DNA of 64,000 bases, from positions 186,001-250,000 of the forward strand of contig NZ_JAJFZM010000016.1 of NCBI RefSeq assembly GCF_020733705.1, written 5' to 3'. A model generated the notes under the pieces. The model saw nothing but the letters and a program-made list of their open reading frames with translations, was not told the origin of the DNA and did not search any database. How positions within the stretch are numbered: the stretch's first letter is position 1; each line of letters starts with the position of its first letter. The DNA comes from Nocardia australiensis. GTDB taxonomy: Bacteria; Actinomycetota; Actinomycetes; Mycobacteriales; Mycobacteriaceae. Shown piece by piece: positions 53,517 to 63,724 of the stretch. The position numbers were made by a program, and so were the translations under genes.

Positions 53517-54445
53517 TGGTGAAGTACGCCGCCCCCGACGCACACACCATCGCCGCCACCGCCGGCACGACCGCCACGGCGCAACGGTTCGGCGTGCGGC
53601 GCATGGCACGGCTGCTGGAGGTATCGGCCTCGGGCTACTACCAGTACGTGAAGCGCAGGGCGGCAATGGTTTTGACGCCCTCTCAGCAGCGCCGCGCGGA
53701 TTTGACGGTGAAGATCCTGGACGTGCACACCGAATCGGACGGCACCTACGGGTCTCCGCGGATCACCGACGAACTGCGCGAGCGCGGCGAGACGGTGAAC
53801 TACAAGACCGTTGCCAAGATCATGGCCGGGATCGGGATCGAGGGCATCAGCCCGCGCACGTTCAAAGTCCGCACCACCGTGGTGGATCCGGCCGCGTCGT
53901 TCCCGCCGGACCTGGTGTCGCGCGTGTTCGATCAGGGCCGCCCCGATGCCGTGTGGACCACCGACTTCACGTACCTGAGCTGCGGTGAGGGCGACATGTA
54001 TTTATGCGCCATCCGCGACGGGCACACCCGCCGGGTACTCGGCCACGCTGTCACCGACCACATCGGCTCGGACGTGGTCGAGGCCGCGATCGAGCAGGCT
54101 GTGGCCGTGCGCGGCGGCCGGGTACGCGGCACGATCCTGCATTCGGATCGCGGTGGGGAGTTCACCGCGGGCCTGACCGCGCGGGCCTGCGCCCGGCACG
54201 GTCTGCTCCGGTCGATGGGCGCGACCGGCATATGTTGGGACAACAGCCCGTCCGAATCGCTGTGGTCTACACTGAAACACGAATTCTATTACCGCCGTAC
54301 CTTCGCGGGTAAGTCCGAACTCGTTGTCGCAGTTGATAATTGGATCGACTGGTACAACACTACCCGCAGACACTCCGCGATCGGCGGCATCAGCCCCGTC
54401 CGCTACGAGCAGTCCCTCACGACAGTCGCGGCAAACGCCGCGTAA
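53516..54445 (+). CDS. IS3-family transposase OrfB (DDE integrase core)
   Basis: A 309-residue protein with an HTH_21-like segment (TVKILDVHTESDGTYGSPRITDEL), then the rve core: first Asp in VWTTDFTYL, second in LHSDRGGEF, Glu in SPSESLWSTLKHEF, and NTTRRHSAIGGISPVRYE at the end. All three catalytic acids are present. It lies in the -1 frame relative to OrfA and overlaps its stop, so it is made as OrfAB by programmed frameshifting or by coupling. Confidence 0.92.
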   Translation: MVKYAAPDAHTIAATAGTTATAQRFGVRRMARLLEVSASGYYQYVKRRAAMVLTPSQQRRADLTVKILDVHTESDGTYGSPRITDELRERGETVNYKTVAKIMAGIGIEGISPRTFKVRTTVVDPAASFPPDLVSRVFDQGRPDAVWTTDFTYLSCGEGDMYLCAIRDGHTRRVLGHAVTDHIGSDVVEAAIEQAVAVRGGRVRGTILHSDRGGEFTAGLTARACARHGLLRSMGATGICWDNSPSESLWSTLKHEFYYRRTFAGKSELVVAVDNWIDWYNTTRRHSAIGGISPVRYEQSLTTVAANAA

Positions 54446-55149
54446 CCAACTGTCCACCATCCGGGGGGAACCTCAGTGCTCCCGGTGACGTACAGGGTGG
54501 TCCCGGAAACGGCGATACCGCCCGGGTTCGGCAGTCCGGTGGCGATGGTGGTGGGTGTGCCGCCGATGGTCGGCAGCGAAATCACGCTGCCGTTGGCGGT
54601 GTTTCCGGTGATATAGAGGGTGTTGTCGGAAACAGCGATACCCTGCGGGGCGGATAGCCCTGAGGCGAGGGTGGTGGGTATGCCGCCGGACGTCGGCACT
54701 GAAACCACCCTGCCAGTGCTTTCGGTGATGAACAGAGTGGTGCCCGACGCGGCTATACCCACAGGGTCGACCAAACCGGGAATGTTCAGCGGGGTCGCCG
54801 TTCCGCCCGACGTAGGCACCGCAACGATTGTGCTGTTGCCGGCTTCGGCGATGTAGAGGCTGGTGCCCGAGAGCGCAACCCGGTACGGACGATCATGATT
54901 CAGGCCGGAAGCCAGCGCGGAAGGCGTGCCGCCGCCCGCTGGCACCGAAACCACCCGACCGTTGGCGCTTTCGGCGATATAAAGAGTCTCCGCCACGGGA
55001 TTCGCAGTGGCGGGACCGGCGCCAGGAATGACCGCCACGGCCGTGAGCACCGTCGCGAGCGCCAACGGAGCCGTTACCGCCGCGGTCAGCGCCCTGCCTA
55101 TCACCCGTTCCGCGACTCCATGCCGCTCCTTGCGGAAATGCTGTTTCAC

Positions 55150-55745
55150 GCTATCTTCCTCGCTCTCTGCGTATCCAGCTCTCGAAGATGGTTTTCACAG
55201 ACACGCCCGCCGCAGCGGCGAACCGCATCACCAGGAATTGAAAGTCGGTCGATATCGTCGCCCTGCTATCACGGCAACTCTGCACCGCGGGCAGACCTCA
55301 TCAAGGAGGTCGCTTCAACGTATTCGTGTGGTCGATCAAGTCAACGACCACGAACGTTTCACAACCGATGGCGGGGTCGTCGGTCCGAACCGGGCAACCG
55401 ACCGGGCGCCTATGACCCACATCGCCGACCGCTTCTCCGCTTAGGCGACGGGGCACTCCAGGGGTGGCGGCCAGCAGCGCGCGGATATCCGCAACGCGAC
55501 ACATCGCCGCCGGGCAGGGCCGATCTTCTTCGGCCTTCGGCGGGTGGAGCAACGATCCGGCGATGAGGACGGCCTGGGAAATCGCCTACCGCGGCAGTAT
55601 CAGCCATGCCGAGACGCGCATCGGCGATTCGGTGGTGATGCCTTCGATCGATGAAGAGATGCGGAGCAGGGTGGGCGTACCTTCCTCGACAGCTGGTGAC
55701 GTCAGGTGCGGAAGGTGACCCTGCCACGTTCGTGGCGGCCGTAGC
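55150..55745. other. Intergenic stretch without supported gene
   Basis: Upstream region of the propeller gene and downstream region of the desaturase. Frames on both strands are short and unrelated to known families. Confidence 0.4.
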
Positions 55746-57006
55746 TCAGGTGCGCTTGCGGCGCAGCCGTGTGGCTTTGGCTCGGCTGAGTGCCGAGCGA
55801 AGACCTCGGCGGTTGCCGGTAATTGGATCGATTGACGTCCGGTTGGTCGTTTCTGGCCTCGGCTGCGGCGAGATATCCCCGAATTTGCGTTCCGAGGATG
55901 TCTCCGGGGCATCGTCGGCGGTGCGTCGCAGGAACCGATCCGGCAACGCGAGCTTGTGGATGGTCCGGAAGGCGAGCAGGTACTGCTTGCCGAGCGAGCC
56001 GGTGGTGTAGGGCAGGTCGTACTTGTCGCAGAGCTCGCGGACTCGCACGGCGATCTCGGGGTAACGGTTGCTCGGCAGGTCGGGGAACAGATGGTGTTCG
56101 ATCTGGTAGCTGAGGTTGCCACTCATGAACGCCATTGCCGGCCCGACCTTGAAGTTGGCGCTGCCAAGTAGCTGACGTAGGTACCACCCACCGCGAGTTT
56201 CGTCTTCGAGCTGTTCGAGGGTGAATTTCTCTGCGCCGTCGGGGAAGTGGCCGCAGAAGATCACCGCATTGGCCCATAGGTTGCGCAGCAGGTTTGCCAT
56301 CACGTTGGCCTTTAGTGTCATCGTGAAGGCCGAACCGGTCAGCATTGGATAGATCAGAAAGTCTTTGCCGGTCTGGCGGGCGGCCTTTCGCCAGAACTCC
56401 GCGTTCGGTGGCGACGACAGCTGCCGGCGAGAGGCCTTGACCGCGGACCTCGCGATCTCCCAGTCGTGCAGCGCGATTCCCCAATCGAATATCGCGGCGA
56501 GGAGCACATAGGACACCGGCTGGATCAGGTGGATCGGACGCCACGGCTCGTCCCGGGTCATCCGAAGGAAGTCGAATCCCAGATCCTTGTCCATCCCAAG
56601 GACGTTGGTATACGTGTGGTGGTTGTAGTTGTGCGCACGCCGCCATTGCGAGGATGGACCGGTCATATCCCACTCCCACGTCGTGGAATGGATCTCTGGG
56701 TCGTTCATCCAATCCCACTGCCCGTGGCTGATATTGTGCCCGAGCTCCATGTTCTCGATGATCTTTGCGACCGTCAGCATCGCGGTGCCCGCCAACCAGG
56801 CCGCACGGCGCCTGCTCGCGAACAGCGTCATACGCCCGGCAATCTCCAGCGTCCGCTGCATCCTGATTGTGCGCAGGATGTATCTGGAGTCCCGTGCGCC
56901 GAGTGACTTTCTCAATATCTCGGCGGATTGCGTCGAGTTCGTTACCGAAAGCCTCGACGTCCGAGTCGGTTAGGTGCGCGAAAGCTTTGATATCGGTGAT
57001 GGCCAC
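55746..57006 (-). pseudogene. DesA3-like membrane fatty acid desaturase, one-base frameshift
   Basis: The true N-terminus MAITDIKAFAHLTDSDVEAFGNELDAIRRDIE is in the frame starting at ATG 57006. The rest, SLGARDSRYILRTI... to the stop at 55746, is one frame away. One extra A in the run at about 56908-56910 (gagaaagtc instead of gagaagtc) explains it. All three His boxes are present: GHNISHG, HNYNHHT and QIEHHLFPDLP. The family inserts double bonds in acyl chains with a di-iron site. Sequencing error, phase variation or true loss are all possible. Confidence 0.85.
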
Positions 57007-57549
57007 CAGGTCCGGTCCTCGTCAGCTAGCAGGGATAGGGTTTCGTCGACCGCCCATTCGGGCGGTGACGGCGCTACCAGGTGTGAGGCTCACGCAGTCA
57101 CGCATGTCGCTTCGGTCTGAGCGGGCAGGCCCAACGATGGACGGTGAACGCCAAGACTATACGTGCAAGACATGTCGCGGCACTTCCCAGTCACAGTAAG
57201 GCATTGATGTCCGCAGCTGGATTCCGCTGTGCTGCTGGACTGTTCGAGCGAACCCTGCGGGAGGATTAGTCCGGATCGGTTGTGGAAAATGAGCACTATG
57301 CCTCGATCAGAGGCTCGGCTACCATGACGAATTCCGTGGTGGCGTCGAGATTGTGCTGCGCGGCCCGCGCCCGGAGTGATGTGCCAAGGTGCGTATGGCA
57401 AGCGTGCGGATCGACGGCTGCGACCATTCAACTGCGAGTAGATGTTGCCGAGAGTTGTTGCGTGCATGCGTTTTTCGGCTCTGCATGGTCGTCCATCCCG
57501 TGATCCGCGATCGGGGTTCGCCGGGTGTGCCCCAGTAGGCTCGTGCCCC
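57007..57549. other. Intergenic stretch without supported gene
   Basis: Divergent space between the desaturase and the thioesterase-like gene, with no family match on either strand. It must contain both promoters. Confidence 0.4.
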
Positions 57550-58362
57550 ATGGATGCCTTCTACCTGCCCGATCCAGCGGATCCGAACCGATTTCATTCC
57601 ACCGAGCTCACGCGCGGCCCATGGTCGCCCGACGCTCAGCATGCGGGACCGCCTTCGGCACTGCTCGGTCATGTCATCGAGAGATGTGAGCCGCGCGAAG
57701 GGTTTCGGATCGGGCGGGTGTCGGTGGAGATCCTCGGTACGGTGCCGATCGTACCGCTGACAGTCGAAGCGCGCGTCACCCCAGCCCGAGCGCGGGTCGC
57801 CCGCTCCGGCCGCGGCGTCGAATTAATCGAGGCCACACTGAGTTCCGAGCAGAGGCCGGTGATGAAGGCGAGTGCTTGGCGGCTAGAGCAGGTCGAGCCG
57901 GAACTGGAACTGCCGCCCGAGGCATTACCCACCGGCGCCCACCCGGGCCCGGATACGGCACCCGAGGGGACGGACTTTCCGTCGAATCAGCCGGTCGGAT
58001 TCCACACCGCTATCGAATATCGCTTCGTATCAGGAGGTTTCGTCGAACCGGGTCCTGCCGTGTGCTGGATGCGCCTGCGCCACCCCATCGTTGGCGGCAC
58101 CGTCTCCAGTCCGCTGGAACGTACCCTCGCGGTGGCCGATTGCGGCAACGGCGTCAGCTCGATAGTGAATTGGGCCAGTCACTATTTCATCAATACCGAC
58201 TTCACGGTGACACTCCATCGCGAACCGGTCGGCGAATGGGTGTGCCTGGACGCGGTGACATACCCCGAACGCAGCGGTATCGGCCTGGCCGAATCGCGTC
58301 TGTTCGATGAGAAGGGCCCCATCGGACGTGGCACCCAGACACTGCTCATCGGCCGGCGCTGA
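57550..58362 (+). CDS. Acyl-CoA thioesterase-like double hot-dog protein
   Basis: 270 residues from ATG 57550 (MDAFYLPDPADPNRFHSTELTRGPWSP). The frame is open upstream but unlikely. The N-terminal hot-dog has QHAGPPSALLGHVIERCEP and FRIGRVSVEILGTVPIVPLTVEA. The C-terminal half has the second hot-dog with AVADCGNGVSSIVNW and SHYFINTDFTVTLHREPVGEWVCLDAVT. This is the TesB-like layout common in mycolata. It probably hydrolyses acyl-CoA. Confidence 0.82.
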   Translation: MDAFYLPDPADPNRFHSTELTRGPWSPDAQHAGPPSALLGHVIERCEPREGFRIGRVSVEILGTVPIVPLTVEARVTPARARVARSGRGVELIEATLSSEQRPVMKASAWRLEQVEPELELPPEALPTGAHPGPDTAPEGTDFPSNQPVGFHTAIEYRFVSGGFVEPGPAVCWMRLRHPIVGGTVSSPLERTLAVADCGNGVSSIVNWASHYFINTDFTVTLHREPVGEWVCLDAVTYPERSGIGLAESRLFDEKGPIGRGTQTLLIGRR

Positions 58363-58409
58363 CGAGGGGAAGTGTCCAGGCTGTCAGCCGCGATTCGGTT
58401 CGCCGCCGA

Positions 58410-58913
58410 TTACGACATGACGGACGTTGGCGCCTTGGATGCGTTGGCCACCAACTCCACCGAGACGGCGTCGTCGGCTTGGTTGTACCTGGCCACGGTT
58501 CGCAGCCCAGTCGGCGCGGGATCGGCGGTAGGGAAGTCCGCGCGATAGAAATAGCCGCTGCTTTCTCGCCGCAGCAGTGCGCTCGCGGTGTAGGACTCCG
58601 CAAGGACCGTGAGCGCGGAATCGCCATTGTGTTCTTCAGCGAGTTGGCGGCGGGTCTGACGGCACCAGTGGGCGAATTCTGTAGCCGCGGATTCGGAAAA
58701 GCGGTGGTCGGCGAACGATGACAACCGGTGTCGCAGCGTGGTTCGCAATTCCTTCGATACCTCCGGGCTATGTCGCGGTAGGTAGAACCGTTGTGGTGTC
58801 GTCTGCTTCGGTAGCGATGGCGGCGGTTCGGCCAGCGGTTCGTTCGTTTGATGTGGGGCACACCAAGTCGACGGTGAACGCCTGACTGCGATCGTCCACG
58901 ACCGCGGCGCCAT
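58410..58913 (-). CDS. Unknown protein, 5' end uncertain
   Basis: Up to 167 residues. From TPQRFYLPRHSPEVSKELRTTLRHRL to the end (VARYNQADDAVSVELVANASK) it reads as real protein with no recognised family. The N-terminal part may lie in the neighbouring frame (AFTVDLVCPTSNE at about 58860-58820), which would imply a frameshift. It is convergent with the thioesterase gene. Confidence 0.45.
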   Translation of the reverse strand: MAPRSWTIAVRRSPSTWCAPHQTNEPLAEPPPSLPKQTTPQRFYLPRHSPEVSKELRTTLRHRLSSFADHRFSESAATEFAHWCRQTRRQLAEEHNGDSALTVLAESYTASALLRRESSGYFYRADFPTADPAPTGLRTVARYNQADDAVSVELVANASKAPTSVMS

Positions 58914-59011
58914 CGTCAGGGCGTCGCGGCCCGGACCCGTCGGCGGTCAACTTTCGGTCGTCCTGGCGGAGGGCCGGATGGGTGAACCATCCGGCCGCGC
59001 GAGTTCCGTGG

Positions 59012-59893
<882 letters not shown>

Positions 59894-59900
59894 TCATCCT

Positions 59901-59918
59901 GGAGAACGATCGTTCTCC
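59901..59918. promoter_or_regulatory. TetR operator, site 1
   Basis: GGAGAACGATCGTTCTCC is a perfect 18-bp palindrome in the divergent gap, 47 bp before the hydrolase ATG. Confidence 0.85.
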
Positions 59919-59937
59919 GCGACATCTGCTACCGTAT

Positions 59938-59951
59938 AGAACGATCGTTCT
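59938..59951. promoter_or_regulatory. TetR operator, site 2
   Basis: AGAACGATCGTTCT repeats the core of site 1 perfectly, 27 bp before the TetR GTG start. Centre-to-centre spacing is about 35 bp, so two dimers could cover both promoters. Confidence 0.85.
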
Positions 59952-59977
59952 CCGCGCAAGCCTCGAGGAGGTATGAG

Positions 59978-60574
59978 GTGAATCACCAGGTGCAACGCCC
60001 TGCTGCGGACGTGCGTGACCAGGTCATCGAGGCCGCCGACGCCCTGTTCTACGAGCGGGGGATTCAGTCGGTGGGCATGGACGCGGTGCGGGAGGCGGCC
60101 GGCGTCTCGCTCAAGCGCATCTATTCGCTGTTCGGTTCGAAGGACGACCTGATCATGGCGGTGCTGCGGCACCGGTCCGCCATGTGGGACGACGGCCTGG
60201 CATCGGCCGTGCGGCCGACGATGACCGCCCGGGAGCGGTTGCTGGCGATCTTCGATTTCCTCGACGCATGGTTCCGCACGCCGGACTTCCGGGGGTGCGC
60301 GTTCATCAACGCCTACGGCGAGCTGAGTTCGGGCTCGCCAGCGGTGAACGACGCGGTGCGGGCGCAGAAGCACGCGTTCGGCGAGTACGTCGCTCGGCTG
60401 GTCGCCGAGGCCGGCGCTCCACCGGAGCTGGCACCCCAAATCGCTCTCCTCGCCGAAGGTGCCCAAACCACTGCGGCGATCGTGGGCACCCCGGAATCCG
60501 CCCACCAGGCCCGAGCCGCAGCCCAAACCCTGCTGGACACCGCATCGGCAAACGCTCGGCACGGCTCCCACTAA
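59978..60574 (+). CDS. TetR-family repressor of the divergent hydrolase gene
   Basis: 198 residues from GTG 59978, with GAGGAGGT upstream. The HTH reads VIEAADALFYERGIQSVGMDAVREAAGVSLKRIYSLFGSKDDLI. The C-terminal domain with FRTPDFRGCAFINAYGEL is that of the TetR_C group often paired with haloperoxidase or hydrolase genes. Operators on both sides indicate autoregulation plus control of the hydrolase. Confidence 0.92.
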   Translation: MNHQVQRPAADVRDQVIEAADALFYERGIQSVGMDAVREAAGVSLKRIYSLFGSKDDLIMAVLRHRSAMWDDGLASAVRPTMTARERLLAIFDFLDAWFRTPDFRGCAFINAYGELSSGSPAVNDAVRAQKHAFGEYVARLVAEAGAPPELAPQIALLAEGAQTTAAIVGTPESAHQARAAAQTLLDTASANARHGSH

Positions 60575-60589
60575 TCGTTGGCGACTGCG

Positions 60590-60709
60590 TTTCAAAGTCG
60601 TACCATCGCGGGCAACGCCTTCGAGGTGAACGCAGCCGACCTCATCGAACTGACACTTGACGGCGACGCCATCACCCGCGTCGCGGCGTGGTTCGACGCT
60701 GCGCAGTGA
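60590..60709 (+). pseudogene. C-terminal scrap of an NTF2/SnoaL-like protein
   Basis: The frame reads FQSRTIAGNAFEVNAADLIELTLDGDAITRVAAWFDAAQ up to TGA 60707-60709, the last two strands and tail of an NTF2-like fold. No start or N-terminal helices are present. Confidence 0.5.
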
Positions 60710-60798
60710 CGTCGAGATCGCCGATACGACCGCATGTGTCCGATCCCGACCGCGCCGATCCCTGGATACCAGCCGGCGCCGCGAATTGATGGTGATTG

Positions 60799-61515
60799 TT
60801 AGTTTTCGAGCCAGATCTCTTCCATGTTGCCGATGGCGTCTTCGGTGTGCTGTACGCGGAAGACGGACGTGGTGCGATCGGTGTGGTCGAGGGGCGCGAC
60901 CTTCTTGAAGGCAAGGTCGCACAAGCCTGCCCAGTCGAAGACGTTGACCTCGTCGTCCATCTCGATGTTTTCTTCGGACAGCTCCTGTTCGGTGATGCCG
61001 AAGGCGGTGGCCACGGCGGTTGGGGATCCTTCGAAATCCCAGTCGTCTTCTCCGTGCCAGCCGCCGGCGAACAGTCGTGTCCCATTGGGGTGGATGATCT
61101 TCCAGGCGCCGTAGGTCATGTTGTAGTCGATGGTGCACGTGGCGATGATCACGGCTGCGGGGAAGCGCTCAGCGAGGGATTCCGCTTCTTCGTCGACCGG
61201 GTAGCTGCCGTTGCAGTGGACCGGTCCGGGGTCGGTGATCGCAGTGATGTTTCCCCAGCTGCCGACCCGGACCAGTTCCAGGTCCGCGCGGGTGCCGGCG
61301 GATACGGGATCAATCGCGGGGACAGTTCCCAGATCTTCGAGAATCGTGTCGATGGTGCCAAAGGATTCGGCGAACCGGCGGGCCGCGGCTGGGTCATGCC
61401 CGGGAAGGTCGGTCGCGTCTGTGGGGGATCCGAGGTGGATGATGGTCAGGTTGTATTCGCCGTAGCGGACAACGTCCGCGTTTGCGGGGGCGTTCCAGAA
61501 GGACGATTCCGTCAC
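60799..61515 (-). CDS. Uncharacterised protein (DUF6333-like)
   Basis: A 238-residue soluble acidic protein. FWNAPANADVVRYGEYNLTIIHL and PGHDPAAARRFAESFGTIDTILEDLG begin it, and DYNMTYGAWKIIHPNGTRLFAGGWHGEDDWDFEGSP is the most conserved-looking part. It resembles actinobacterial proteins annotated as DUF6333, but I am not certain. No catalytic motif is visible. It is a single gene. Confidence 0.65.
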   Translation of the reverse strand: MTESSFWNAPANADVVRYGEYNLTIIHLGSPTDATDLPGHDPAAARRFAESFGTIDTILEDLGTVPAIDPVSAGTRADLELVRVGSWGNITAITDPGPVHCNGSYPVDEEAESLAERFPAAVIIATCTIDYNMTYGAWKIIHPNGTRLFAGGWHGEDDWDFEGSPTAVATAFGITEQELSEENIEMDDEVNVFDWAGLCDLAFKKVAPLDHTDRTTSVFRVQHTEDAIGNMEEIWLEN

Positions 61516-61772
61516 GCCCGCTACATTAGGAGTTCGTCCGCGCGCTGCAGCGAGAACCGGGCATGGGTATCTGGCTCTGCGGTGGCGCTGTGCTGGCAGG
61601 TCAGTTGCTGGGGAGATCGACGAGTCGATCGTCCACCGCTACCCAGTAGTATTCGGCGACGGCATCCCCTGTGCCACACCTCGTTCGCCCCTTCCCACTT
61701 CACTCTGACCGGATCCTGGGTCTTCACCACCGGGACGACGGTCACCAGGTACGCCAAGCAGTAGGAGAACAC

Positions 61773-61949
61773 GTGTTGTTTCGACCCACGACTGAGGCCG
61801 ATCTGGAACGCGTCGTAGAGGTGATCGTGGAAGAACCGGTGGGCTGGATAGAAGCCGACCGCTACCAGGACGAGTTGCGGCAGGGCATGTACCGGCCCGC
61901 ATCCGGCAGACCGGACGGCCCTTGCCGCCGTCCGAAGCCCCTTGGGTGA
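61773..61949 (+). pseudogene. N-terminal scrap of a GNAT acetyltransferase
   Basis: From GTG 61773 the frame reads VLFRPTTEADLERVVEVIVEEPVGWIEADRYQDELRQGMYRP, the start of a GNAT fold. It then changes to Arg-rich sequence and stops at 61949 with no acetyl-CoA-binding motif. It appears cut by whatever joined it to the Vat-like gene. Confidence 0.55.
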
Positions 61950-61978
61950 GCGCCTCTTTCGGACCACCGGCTCAATCG

Positions 61979-62647
61979 ATGAAGGACGTTACGTTGTCTC
62001 CCGATCCGAACACTGTGCACCCGCTGCCTGCGCACGACCGCGTGGTGTTCCTCAGACCGTTGATCACCTCACCGAAGATCGTCGTGGGCGACTACACCTA
62101 TTACGACGATCCCGACAGCTCCACCGACTTCGAACACCGCAACGTGCTCTATGCCTACGGGCCGGAGCGTCTGATCATCGGCAAGTACTGTGCCATCGCC
62201 GCGGGCACCAAGTTCCTGATGGCCGGCGCCGAGCATCCGACGATGGGGGTGTCCGCGTTCCCGTTCACCATGTTCGGTGGCCGGTGGACCGAGCAGACTC
62301 TGGACATCATCACCGCGATGCCGAGTCGTGGTGACACGGTCGTCGGCAACGACGTCTGGTTCGGCCATCAGGTGACGGTGATGCCCGGCGTGCGGATCGG
62401 AGACGGTGCCATCATCGCGGCCGGCGCCTTGGTCACCAGTGACGTGGCGCCCTACACGATCGTGGGCGGCAACCCGGCCCGGCTCATCCGTCAGCGCTTC
62501 GCCGACGACGACATCAAGCGTCTCCTGCACGCCGCGTGGTGGGACTGGCCCGTCGAGCTGGTCACCGAACACTCCCGCACCATCATGGCCGGGACCCCGG
62601 CGGAGATCGAAAGTATCGACAACCGGCGTGATGGAACCGGCAGTTGA
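61979..62647 (+). CDS. Vat-type streptogramin A O-acetyltransferase
   Basis: 222 residues from ATG 61979. It has the left-handed beta-helix of hexapeptide repeats (IGKYCAIAAGTKFLMAG; VVGNDVWFGHQVTVMPGVRIGDGAIIAAGALVTSDVAPYTIVGGNPARLI). The Vat/CatB active-site loop AGAEHPTMGVSAFPFTMFGGRW carries the likely catalytic His in AEH. The length equals the family norm. Members acetylate virginiamycin M-type antibiotics, or chloramphenicol in CatB. The Vgb-like gene that follows strengthens the streptogramin reading. Confidence 0.88.
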   Translation: MKDVTLSPDPNTVHPLPAHDRVVFLRPLITSPKIVVGDYTYYDDPDSSTDFEHRNVLYAYGPERLIIGKYCAIAAGTKFLMAGAEHPTMGVSAFPFTMFGGRWTEQTLDIITAMPSRGDTVVGNDVWFGHQVTVMPGVRIGDGAIIAAGALVTSDVAPYTIVGGNPARLIRQRFADDDIKRLLHAAWWDWPVELVTEHSRTIMAGTPAEIESIDNRRDGTGS

Positions 62648-62743
62648 TCAACAGTCGTTCGGACGAGGAGCTGCCGGACGTGAGCCGCGCGTGCAAGCGT
62701 CGAGTTGACCACCATGCGCTGTAGGAAGAGAGGGAGAGCCTGA

Positions 62744-63637
62744 ATGGCTGTGTTCATCGAGGAGTTCGCCGTCGCCGAGGCCGGCAGCGGACCGTACTCG
62801 CTCACCAGCGGCCCGGACGGGGCGCTGTGGTTCACCATGGTCCACGGCGGAAGCATCGGGCGGTTTGTGCCCGGAGGCGAGCTCTCGACCCACCGGCTCG
62901 ATCCGGAGTGCGGGCCGACGGTCATCGCTGTCGGGCCGGACGACGCCTTGTGGTTCACCGAGTACCGGGCGCACCGCATCGGCCGGATCGCTCTCGACGG
63001 CGAGGTCACGGAGTTCGCGCTGCCCACAGCGCAGTGCGGGCCGTTCGGGATCGCCGCCGGGCCGGATGGGGCGCTGTGGTTCACCGAGACCGCCGCCGAC
63101 CGGATCGGCCGGATCACCACCGACGGCCATGTGACCGAGTTTCCGGTGCCGGTCACCGGTGCCTTCCCCTCCGCGATCACCGCAGGCCCGGACGACGGGA
63201 TGTGGTTCACCTTGAACCAGGCCAACGCGATCGGGCGGATCGGCATGGACGGAGCCGTCACTCTGCACACCCTGCCGACCGACTCCGCCGCCCCGGTAGG
63301 CATCGCAGCGGGCCACGACGGGGCGCTCTGGTTCGTGGAGATCGGCGCCGGGCAGATCGGGCGTATCGCCCCCGACGGCCGGATCACCGAGTTCCCGCTG
63401 CCCGACCGCACGTGCCGGCCGCATGCCATCACCCCCGACAGCACCGGGACGCTGTGGTTCACCGAGTGGGCCACCAACCGTGTCGGCTCCATCGCCCCCG
63501 ACAGGGCGATCACCGTGCACGAGCTGCCGACCGCCGGCTCGGAACCTCACGGCATCTCCGCCGGTCCGGACGGCTCCGTATGGGCGGCACTGGAGATCGG
63601 CACGCTCGCCCGCATCACCACGAGGCCGGGCACCTGA
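62744..63637 (+). CDS. vgb: Vgb-type streptogramin B lyase
   Basis: A 297-residue protein, with AGGAAGAGAGGGAGA before ATG 62744. It is a seven-bladed propeller with blades of about 42 residues, each carrying GPDGALWFTE...IGRI-TTDG variants. EPHGISAGPDG places His at 269, and E284 lies near the catalytic His/Glu positions of Vgb lyases. These open the depsipeptide ring of type B streptogramins by Mg-dependent elimination. It is probably co-transcribed with the Vat-like gene (96-bp gap). Confidence 0.88.
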   Translation: MAVFIEEFAVAEAGSGPYSLTSGPDGALWFTMVHGGSIGRFVPGGELSTHRLDPECGPTVIAVGPDDALWFTEYRAHRIGRIALDGEVTEFALPTAQCGPFGIAAGPDGALWFTETAADRIGRITTDGHVTEFPVPVTGAFPSAITAGPDDGMWFTLNQANAIGRIGMDGAVTLHTLPTDSAAPVGIAAGHDGALWFVEIGAGQIGRIAPDGRITEFPLPDRTCRPHAITPDSTGTLWFTEWATNRVGSIAPDRAITVHELPTAGSEPHGISAGPDGSVWAALEIGTLARITTRPGT

Positions 63638-63724
63638 TCCAAATCCGGGCGGCCGGGCGCAAGCTGCCCGGGAAGCCTGCCCAACAGCACTTCCAGACGA
63701 CACACAGAACGAAAAGAGAACCCC

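Larger units (their letters stand above)
53127..54475 (+). mobile_element. Complete IS3-family insertion sequence (1349 bp)
   Basis: 25-bp terminal inverted repeats: the left end TGAGGTTCCCCC... at 53127-53151 and the right end at 54451-54475, with three mismatches. A 3-bp target duplication GTG (53124-53126 and 54476-54478) flanks it, typical for IS3. It contains OrfA and OrfB in overlapping frames and looks functional. The clean duplication suggests a recent insertion. Confidence 0.93.
52901..55149 (-). pseudogene. Secreted NHL-type beta-propeller protein gene interrupted by an IS3-family element
   Basis: The 5' part (55149-54476) encodes a signal peptide (ALATVLTAVAVIPGAGPATANP) and repeated blades of about 42 residues such as ...GIAVSGTTLYVTGSTG-SVISLPTIGGTPTTIATGL. 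The 3' part (53126-52901) continues the same repeat and ends PAGIAV. Removing 53127-54475 and one GTG copy restores a continuous frame of about 300 codons, so the gene was intact before insertion. The blades resemble Vgb/NHL propellers. The interrupted gene cannot make the full protein. Confidence 0.85.
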
